A stretch of DNA of 42,125 nt from positions 1 to 42,125 of the forward strand of contig CANLLM010000008.1 in assembly GCA_947491825.1 (NCBI GenBank), given 5' to 3'. Source of the DNA: Bacteroidota bacterium. GTDB taxonomy: Bacteria; Bacteroidota; Bacteroidia; UKL13-3. This document shows positions 36,490 to 42,125 of this stretch, piece by piece. Below the pieces are notes generated by a model, which was given only the letters and a program-made list of their open reading frames with translations, had not been told where the DNA came from and searched no databases. A program made the position numbers and the translations under genes. How positions within the stretch are numbered: the stretch's first letter is position 1; the number at the start of each line of letters is the position of its first letter.

Positions 36490-38525
36490 CAAGCCTCTGT
36501 AGGTAGTGTCATTTGAAAGATGCTTCCATCGCCTTCAATACTGCTAACCGCAATTGTTCCTTTATTTTGTTCAATAAACTCTTTGCATAATAGCAGGCCC
36601 AATCCAGTGCCTTTTTCATTGGCTGTGCCTAAGGTTGTGGGGTTAATGTTTTTGGTAAATAATTGCTCAATAGCAAAGGCACTAATTCCAACTCCGGTAT
36701 CGGTTACAAAAATCTGCACCTGTTTATCCATTTGTGTGGATGAAAGTGTGATGTTTCCACCTGAATTGGTAAATTTGATTGCGTTTGATATTAAGTTACG
36801 CAGTACCAAATTAATCATATCCTCATCAGCAAATAACATGTGTTGTTGTGGCACTTGATTAAGTAAGTGGATTCCTTTTTGATGGGCGCTTCCACCTAAT
36901 AGACCAAAGTTAGACTCAACCATTTGGTGTACATTTAAGCGCTGAGGTTTAGCTATTATACCATTAACTTGTGCTTGAGCCCAAACCAATAAATTTTCAA
37001 GTAAATCAATCGTATTTTCTACTGATGAAGCTATTTGCGAAGAGAGTTCCTTGGTATCCTCATCAGCAGTGTAATCTTTGTTTCCAACCAAATCGAAATA
37101 GAGTTTCATGGTTGTAAGGTTATTCCTTAAATCATGAGATATGATTGAAAAAAAACGATCCTTAACCATATTTAATTGCCCAAGCTTTTCTTTCTGTTTT
37201 GTTATCGCAACAGCAGTTTGCTCTAACTCCCACTTCTGCATTTCTAGGCTTTTCGCAATTTTTTTATTTTGCGTGTACAAATAAATAAATACACTCAAAC
37301 CAACTAAAACAAGTAACAACAAAATCACAATGTAGTTTTTGGTTTGTCTTTCTCTTAATAATTCTGATGCTAAAATCTCTTGTTCTTTTTGCTGTAATTC
37401 AATTTGTTTTTGATTTTTCTCACCCTCGTAACGAAGCTGTAAATCGGCTAAACGAGCTAATGCACTATCGTTATACAACGAATCTTTTATTTCTTTACTT
37501 AGGTTTTCAAAAGTGGTAGCCTTATCTAATCTACTTGTTACTTTATAAAGTCTCGAGAGGGTTTCGTAAGCCAACTCCAGTTCAATACGGAGGTTTGATG
37601 TTTTAGCAATTTGTTCGGCTTGTTTTGCAGAAAAAATGGCTTTATCGTAAAGTTTTTGTGGCTCATAGGCTTGAGCTAAACCATTGTAATTAGCTGCTTG
37701 TAAAGGCAACATATTTAGCTGATTTGATATGATAAGGGATCGCTGATATTGAGCTACTGCATCTTCATAATTTTTTGATTCGTAACTTATATTACCAAGT
37801 TGAAGTAGTGTTGAAGCAACACCTGCCTTATTATTTAATTCGTTATACAGCTTTAACGACCGAGTATAATAATCTTTGGCCTTAACATAGTTGCCTTGTT
37901 TTACATACAAATTACCCACTTGATCGTAGCTCATAAGGGTTTTAAACTTATCGCTAGATGCCTCGTAAATACTTGTTGCCTTTAAGTTATATTCTAATGC
38001 TTTGCTGAAATTGTTTTGTTTGGCATAAATGGCCGACAAACCGCTTAGTACATTTACCATGCTTGTTTTATCATTTTGTGCCTCGTAAAATCTTAACGCT
38101 AGGAGGTAATTATTTAACGACTCACTTAAATTCCCAATAAGAAAATATGAGCCCCCCAAAGCGGTTTGCGCTTTTGCTGTAGTGGATTCATTTCCACTTT
38201 CAGCACTAATTTGTAAAGCGTAACGGTAACAATCAATGGCTTTATTCATATTTCCTATGCGGTAATATAAATTTCCTAAATGTTGGTTGATTTTACCACG
38301 CTCAATTTCATTGCTTGATGTTTCGAGCGCCTGCTCTGCCCAATCTATAGACTTGGCTGGATTTGAATTGGCATACAGCTGTGATATTTTGAATTTTAAC
38401 TCACTTTGTTTTGTTTCATCAGCTTGTTGCATGACAAGCATTAAACTATCTATTTGCTGCTGTGGTTGCGCTTTGGCCAACAGCATACAACAGCCAAGTA
38501 AAGTTATTAAAATGAAACGAAACAC
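36489..38525 (-). CDS. TPR-containing sensor histidine kinase
   Basis: A 678-residue kinase. A signal peptide (residues 1-19) leads to six or seven periplasmic TPR repeats (about 60-345), a coiled coil (about 350-395), one transmembrane helix (about 398-417) and a second coiled coil. The cytoplasmic kinase follows: the H-box FFSIISHDLRNN has the phospho-accepting His at 464, the N-box NLISNAIKF has Asn581, the G1 box is DTGVGIS (609-615) and the G2 box GTGLGLLL (639-646). The start is GTG; the next ATG would remove the signal peptide. It begins 3 bp after the stop of the response regulator gene, so the two are a cognate pair. The signal sensed is unknown; TPR sensors usually bind proteins or peptides. 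Confidence 0.93.
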   Translation of the reverse strand: MFRFILITLLGCCMLLAKAQPQQQIDSLMLVMQQADETKQSELKFKISQLYANSNPAKSIDWAEQALETSSNEIERGKINQHLGNLYYRIGNMNKAIDCYRYALQISAESGNESTTAKAQTALGGSYFLIGNLSESLNNYLLALRFYEAQNDKTSMVNVLSGLSAIYAKQNNFSKALEYNLKATSIYEASSDKFKTLMSYDQVGNLYVKQGNYVKAKDYYTRSLKLYNELNNKAGVASTLLQLGNISYESKNYEDAVAQYQRSLIISNQLNMLPLQAANYNGLAQAYEPQKLYDKAIFSAKQAEQIAKTSNLRIELELAYETLSRLYKVTSRLDKATTFENLSKEIKDSLYNDSALARLADLQLRYEGEKNQKQIELQQKEQEILASELLRERQTKNYIVILLLLVLVGLSVFIYLYTQNKKIAKSLEMQKWELEQTAVAITKQKEKLGQLNMVKDRFFSIISHDLRNNLTTMKLYFDLVGNKDYTADEDTKELSSQIASSVENTIDLLENLLVWAQAQVNGIIAKPQRLNVHQMVESNFGLLGGSAHQKGIHLLNQVPQQHMLFADEDMINLVLRNLISNAIKFTNSGGNITLSSTQMDKQVQIFVTDTGVGISAFAIEQLFTKNINPTTLGTANEKGTGLGLLLCKEFIEQNKGTIAVSSIEGDGSIFQMTLPTEA

Positions 38526-38528
38526 TAG

Positions 38529-39233
38529 TTATGGAATAGGATTTTCTGCTAATTTAAAGCCTGAACCGTGAATATTCACTATTTCTATGGTTACGTCTTC
38601 TTTAATTAGCTTTCTAAGTTTGTTAATATATACATCCAAATTACGCGCTGTATAGTAATCATCGCGGCCCCATACGTTTAATAAAATGGCATTTCGACTC
38701 AACAAATTATTTTTATTGGTGATAAATAATTTAAATAATTGCGCCTCGGTAGTACTAATACGCTTATCCTCACCTAGCACCTTTAGGTTATGATTGGTAA
38801 AATTCAATACAACACTGCCTAATTCAAAAACCTCGTCAATACTTGCCACTTTTTGAGGAGCGTATTGTGTACGTTTTAATATCGCTTTCATACGTGCTAC
38901 TAATTCATCCAAATTAAATGGTTTAGTAATGTACTCATCAGCACCATAATCAAAACCTTTCATTTTATCACCTTGGGCCGAGTTAGCAGTTAAAAATATA
39001 ATAGGCACCACATCATTTTTCTCTCTTATGTGTTGAGCCAATTCAAAGCCATTCATTTTAGGCATATTAACATCAAGTATACAAAGATCAAAGCGCTCGG
39101 TTTTAAAAGTATTCCAACCATCTAAACCATCTTTACATAGTTTAACCGTAAAGCCTTTTGCTTTTAAGTTTTCTTTTAGCAAAATACCCAAGGCTTGCTC
39201 GTCTTCAACTATAAGGATATGTGGCTTTTCCAT
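38529..39233 (-). CDS. OmpR-family response regulator
   Basis: A 234-residue transcription factor. The receiver domain shows the acidic pair Glu10-Asp11, the phosphorylation site Asp54 in CILDVNMPKMNG, the Thr of IFLTAN and the Lys of EYITKPF. The C-terminal winged helix (about 135-230) ends with the typical DVYINKLRKLIKED and NIHGSGFKLAE. The open frame starts 11 codons earlier, but the ATG at 39233 gives the normal family N-terminus and a -7 element lies inside the extension. It is the first gene of the regulator-kinase-TPR operon and lies divergent from the light-gene cluster. Confidence 0.95.
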   Translation of the reverse strand: MEKPHILIVEDEQALGILLKENLKAKGFTVKLCKDGLDGWNTFKTERFDLCILDVNMPKMNGFELAQHIREKNDVVPIIFLTANSAQGDKMKGFDYGADEYITKPFNLDELVARMKAILKRTQYAPQKVASIDEVFELGSVVLNFTNHNLKVLGEDKRISTTEAQLFKLFITNKNNLLSRNAILLNVWGRDDYYTARNLDVYINKLRKLIKEDVTIEIVNIHGSGFKLAENPIP

Positions 39234-39247
39234 AATCAGGTTTTTAT

Positions 39248-39255
39248 CAAATTTA
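39248..39255 (-). promoter_or_regulatory. -7 element of the two-component operon (TAAATTTG)
   Basis: A match to TAnnTTTG on the minus strand, 14 bases before the ATG at 39233. A TTGACA-like sequence lies about 22 bp upstream of it. It supports the shorter start of the response regulator. Confidence 0.5.
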
Positions 39256-39408
39256 TTTAAAAACACGCTGCTAGTGTCAAGTGAAGGGTTTAACTAAAGT
39301 TTCAATACCTAATATTTTCCTAACAAGCATATCAAATATACTAAATACCAATGCTTTCTAGCAATTAATAAAATTTTCTTAAATGTATTTAATACTTTAA
39401 TTTTCGCC

Positions 39409-40269
39409 ATGGATAAACACAACCATTTGTTACAAACAAGTTTCTTGCTTTCTTTTATTTATTTGCCCTTATTTCTTTTCGCAATTAGTCAAACACATGA
39501 TTTAAACATGCTACACACAGGGCTGTTTTTTATTATATTACAGGTATTGATACATCCATCAAATCAACTGCAAATTGCCAATGCCAACTTGAAATTATCT
39601 GGTAGCAAAATTGAACTAACAAAACAGGCAAAAAATCTTATTACCTCAAGCATCTCAATGAATAGTTTAGCGGTAGTATTATCTATGCTTATCATATCAC
39701 TTGAAGTTGGAGTGGGAGTAACTGGTTACTTGTTACTTTCCAAATTACACAACAACAATCCAATAAGACTAAGAAAATATGCTATTATTTCTTTACTCCT
39801 AACAATGACTATGCAAGGTGTTTTGCTGTTTGCACTTACACAATATGCTACAGGTAAGCTCATGTTAATAACAAATATATTTGCTATACAGGCCTGTGCA
39901 TTTTTTGTTGGATTTGTATACCCATTAACCCAAATGCATACCCATGTGGAAGACTTAAAAAGAGGCGATTTAACAATTGGCATTCGCATTGGCCTTCAAG
40001 GTACATTTGTTCTAAGTTTAGTTATGTTTTTGATAGCCATTTCGTTTATGGGGCTTCACTTTTATAATACCAAACATGTTTTTCATTTTTATGTATTTCT
40101 CTTCTTTCTATCACCGGTAGCTGCATACTTTTTTTGGTGGCGTAAAAACACTAGAATCCAACCATTGGTTGCCAATTATATATTTACGCGCTTGTTTGTT
40201 GTTATCACCACAATTTGTATGAGCTTATTTTCTTTGGTGCTGATTTATCTTAATCACTTTACTAAATAA
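39409..40269 (+). CDS. UbiA-like polytopic membrane protein, first gene of the photolyase-type cluster
   Basis: A 286-residue protein with about eight transmembrane helices and no signal peptide. The stretch at 171-200 (YPLTQMHTHVEDLKRGDLTI, then GLQGTF) resembles the second Asp motif region of UbiA-type prenyltransferases. The place of the first motif (IHPSNQLQIANANL, about 48-61) has lost the Asp residues that bind Mg and diphosphate. The protein may therefore be a non-catalytic relative or have changed chemistry. The assignment to the UbiA superfamily rests on my reading of these short patterns. It is followed after 31 bp by the SDR gene and is probably the first gene of an operon with it. 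Confidence 0.6.
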   Translation: MDKHNHLLQTSFLLSFIYLPLFLFAISQTHDLNMLHTGLFFIILQVLIHPSNQLQIANANLKLSGSKIELTKQAKNLITSSISMNSLAVVLSMLIISLEVGVGVTGYLLLSKLHNNNPIRLRKYAIISLLLTMTMQGVLLFALTQYATGKLMLITNIFAIQACAFFVGFVYPLTQMHTHVEDLKRGDLTIGIRIGLQGTFVLSLVMFLIAISFMGLHFYNTKHVFHFYVFLFFLSPVAAYFFWWRKNTRIQPLVANYIFTRLFVVITTICMSLFSLVLIYLNHFTK

Positions 40270-40300
40270 ACCTTTTGCCATTTAGGTTGTTAAATAATCC

Positions 40301-40987
40301 ATGAAACATTACGTTATAGTTGGCGCAAGCAGCGGCATTGGGCTTGAATTGGCAAAAAAATTAAGTTTGTCAAATAATATTACTGCGCTAAGCAGAAGTG
40401 AAAAAGAAGTAAACACCCTCTCCAATACCACTTATTATTCAGTAGATATTAGTGAAGAGACCCCAAATTTCCCGGTTTTAGATAATCCTATTGATGGGTT
40501 AATTTATTGCCCTGGAACCATTAATTTAAAGCCATTTCGCTCGTTGCGTGCAGAAGATTATTTAAATGAGTGGAATATTAATTTTTTAGGTGCAGTAAAA
40601 ATAATTAAACATTTTTTGCCGCAGTTACAGCAAGCTGAAAATTCTAGTATAGTTTTATTTAGTACAGTAGCTGTTCAAACCGGTATGGCTTTTCATGCCA
40701 GCATAGCAGCAGCAAAAGGTGCTGTAGAAGGTTTAACAAGAAGTTTAGCTGCAGAATTTGCTCCAAAAGTTAGGGTAAATGCAGTTGCACCTTCACTAAC
40801 CAATACACCACTAGCTGATAAATTGATTAATGCAGAAGCGAAACTAAAAAGTGCAGAAGATCGTCATCCATTAAAAAAAATTGGACAACCTAATGATATT
40901 GCAAATGCCGTTTTATACTTGTTAGATGCCAATTGGGTTACTGGTCAAATAATTAGCGTTGATGGCGGAATGAGCGCCTTAAGGTAG
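40301..40987 (+). CDS. SDR-family oxidoreductase lacking the catalytic Tyr
   Basis: A 228-residue short-chain dehydrogenase/reductase-like protein. The cofactor motif GASSGIG is at residues 8-14, the structural Asn is in NINFLGA near 94, the active-site Ser is at 121 (LFSTVA), the Lys at 139, and the substrate-loop VRVNAVAPSLTNTP follows. In the YxxxK motif the Tyr is replaced by Ile135 (IAAAK), so standard hydride-transfer chemistry is unlikely unless another residue takes over. The C-terminus GQIISVDGG is normal. It is the second gene of the cluster, 31 bp after the UbiA-like gene and 39 bp before the flavin reductase gene. Confidence 0.88.
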   Translation: MKHYVIVGASSGIGLELAKKLSLSNNITALSRSEKEVNTLSNTTYYSVDISEETPNFPVLDNPIDGLIYCPGTINLKPFRSLRAEDYLNEWNINFLGAVKIIKHFLPQLQQAENSSIVLFSTVAVQTGMAFHASIAAAKGAVEGLTRSLAAEFAPKVRVNAVAPSLTNTPLADKLINAEAKLKSAEDRHPLKKIGQPNDIANAVLYLLDANWVTGQIISVDGGMSALR

Positions 40988-41026
40988 GATTTACAAAGAA
41001 GTAAAAGATTACAACAAAAGCCTAAA

Positions 41027-41653
41027 ATGAAAATAACCCTTTCACTAGATGATATACTCCAACTGGAGAAACAACAACGTACCAATTTAATTAATTCGTT
41101 GCCCGGCATACGTGCAGCTAATTTAATTGGCACCTGTAACCAAGCAGGCGAAACTAATTTAGCCATTTTTAATTCAGTGATGCATATTGGTGCAAATCCT
41201 CCATACATGGGATTTATTATGCGACCTATAAGTGTGGCCAGAGGGACTTACCAAAACATAACAGAAACAGGCCATTTCACCATCAACCAAGTACATGCTT
41301 CTATTTATAAACAGGCACATCAGACCGCTGCCAGATATGATACTTCTGAATTTGATGCCACATTATTAACACCAGAATACACACCAAACATAAAAGCACC
41401 TTATGTAAAAGAAAGTAAGGTAAAAATCGGGTTACGTTTTGTGGAAGAACAGCACATTAAAGTAAACGGAACCATTTTAATGATTGGTGAAATTCAAGAG
41501 GTTATTTTAGAAGAGAATTATTTAAATGAATCAAACATCATACAACTACAACAAACCGAAGCTATAGGTGTTAATGGTTTGGAAACTTATTACAAGCTAG
41601 AAAAAATAGCTGAGCTTCCCTATGCAAAACCTGATGGTAATATTTTAAAGTAA
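41027..41653 (+). CDS. Flavin reductase family protein (FMN-binding split barrel)
   Basis: A 208-residue protein with the split-barrel flavin reductase fold. The N-terminal half shows NLIGTCNQAGETNLAIFNSVMHIGANPPYMGFIMRP in short runs, with the flavin-binding strand followed by RGTYQNITETGHFTIN, which is characteristic of the family. It probably binds FMN and reduces it with NAD(P)H, or holds flavin for another protein. As the third gene, between the SDR and the photolyase-related gene (12 bp before the latter), it could supply reduced flavin to the photolyase-like product, which is an inference. Confidence 0.87.
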   Translation: MKITLSLDDILQLEKQQRTNLINSLPGIRAANLIGTCNQAGETNLAIFNSVMHIGANPPYMGFIMRPISVARGTYQNITETGHFTINQVHASIYKQAHQTAARYDTSEFDATLLTPEYTPNIKAPYVKESKVKIGLRFVEEQHIKVNGTILMIGEIQEVILEENYLNESNIIQLQQTEAIGVNGLETYYKLEKIAELPYAKPDGNILK

Positions 41654-41665
41654 TTTAATTGCCAC

Positions 41666-42125
41666 ATGAAAACATTACGTTTAATTTTAGGCGATCAACT
41701 TAACCATAACCACCCTTGGTTTAATAAGACTGATGGAAATATCGTGTATTGCCTTTTTGAAATGAGGCAAGAAACAGACTACGTTAAGCACCATATTCAA
41801 AAAATTGCTGGATTTTTTTCGGCCATGCGCAACTTTGCTTCAGAGTTAACAAAAGCTGGACACGAGGTTGTTTATTATAAAATTAACGACAGGGAAAATA
41901 CCCAATCGTTGGTTGATAATCTGCAACAAATCATAGGTAAAAAAAATATAGGTAAATTTGAGTATCAGTTACCCGATGAGTATAGACTAGATAAGCAATT
42001 ACAAGATTATAGTAAGCTGCTGACCATTCCATATTCGTTTACAGACAGTGCACATTTTTTAAGTACGCGCGATGAAGTGAAAAATTTGTTTGAAGGGAAA
42101 AAACAAATTTTAATGGAAACCTTCT
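41666..42125 (+). CDS. Photolyase/cryptochrome-related protein (DPRP family), partial at window end
   Basis: The first 153 codons of a gene that runs past the window. The N-terminus LRLILGDQLNHNH and the following VYCLFEMRQET, YVKHHIQKIAGFFSAMRNFA and GHEVVYYKIND are typical of the deoxyribodipyrimidine photolyase-related family (COG3046), the iron-sulfur bacterial cryptochromes and (6-4) photolyases. The antenna-domain part is present; the FAD-binding and Fe-S parts would lie beyond the window, so repair activity cannot be judged here. It starts 12 bp after the flavin reductase gene and is clearly part of the same operon. Confidence 0.9.
   Translation, partial: MKTLRLILGDQLNHNHPWFNKTDGNIVYCLFEMRQETDYVKHHIQKIAGFFSAMRNFASELTKAGHEVVYYKINDRENTQSLVDNLQQIIGKKNIGKFEYQLPDEYRLDKQLQDYSKLLTIPYSFTDSAHFLSTRDEVKNLFEGKKQILMETF

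Noticed and set aside
39234-39408. A shared CarH operator (TTTTAACAA) upstream of the photolyase-type cluster
   Set aside because: Only a partial match (CCTAACAAG) is present in this gap, which is not enough in AT-rich sequence to claim a common operator.

Overview
The window is AT-rich and carries many marks of the phylum Bacteroidota. These include a type III glutamine synthetase, a protein with a type IX secretion (T9SS) C-terminal sorting domain, two PorE-like TPR/PD40/CRD/OmpA proteins, a DUF2723 membrane protein, and promoters of the Bacteroidota type (TTTG, about 19 bp, TAnnTTTG). It is mostly a stable chromosomal region. I see no transposase, integrase, phage gene or CRISPR array. The exact order within Bacteroidota cannot be fixed from this sequence.

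Layout. 1-8.5 kb: a secreted alpha/beta hydrolase, then on the minus strand two PorE-like cell-envelope proteins and glnN, then a small orphan HipB-like HTH gene. A candidate small RNA lies between the two PorE-like genes. 8.5-10.3 kb: gap, then tRNA-Glu(TTC). The 3' end of the tRNA begins a perfect 172-bp tandem duplication. 10.3-14.5 kb: a CarH-like B12 photoreceptor/repressor divergent from a TIGR01777 epimerase, a beta-helix lipoprotein, a block of palindromic repeats, and a small hypothetical protein. 14.5-22 kb: a sugar nucleotidyltransferase divergent from glyA, then the rimP-nusA-infB operon on the minus strand, preceded by a strong promoter and a terminator-like leader hairpin. 22.4-31.3 kb: DUF2723 protein, prfC, an HGSNAT-like acyltransferase and sucA. 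31.6-35.5 kb: a 1306-residue T9SS cargo. 35.6-39.2 kb: a minus-strand response regulator / TPR-histidine kinase / TPR protein operon. 39.4-42.1 kb: a plus-strand cluster of UbiA-like membrane protein, atypical SDR, flavin reductase and a photolyase/cryptochrome-related protein that runs off the window.

How the parts connect. Housekeeping genes for translation (infB, nusA, rimP, prfC, tRNA-Glu), C1 and central metabolism (glyA, gap, sucA) and nitrogen assimilation (glnN) are mixed with envelope and secretion genes. The most interesting theme is light. The MerR-type protein at 10.3 kb keeps both the Wx9EH motif and the ExHxxG motif of adenosylcobalamin photoreceptors. About 28 kb away is a four-gene cluster of redox and photolyase-like genes whose joint function is not established; two of its members have lost expected catalytic residues. 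A link between the two loci is an inference. Several start codons were moved from the longest open frame, because a promoter element or the family's usual N-terminus lies inside that frame.
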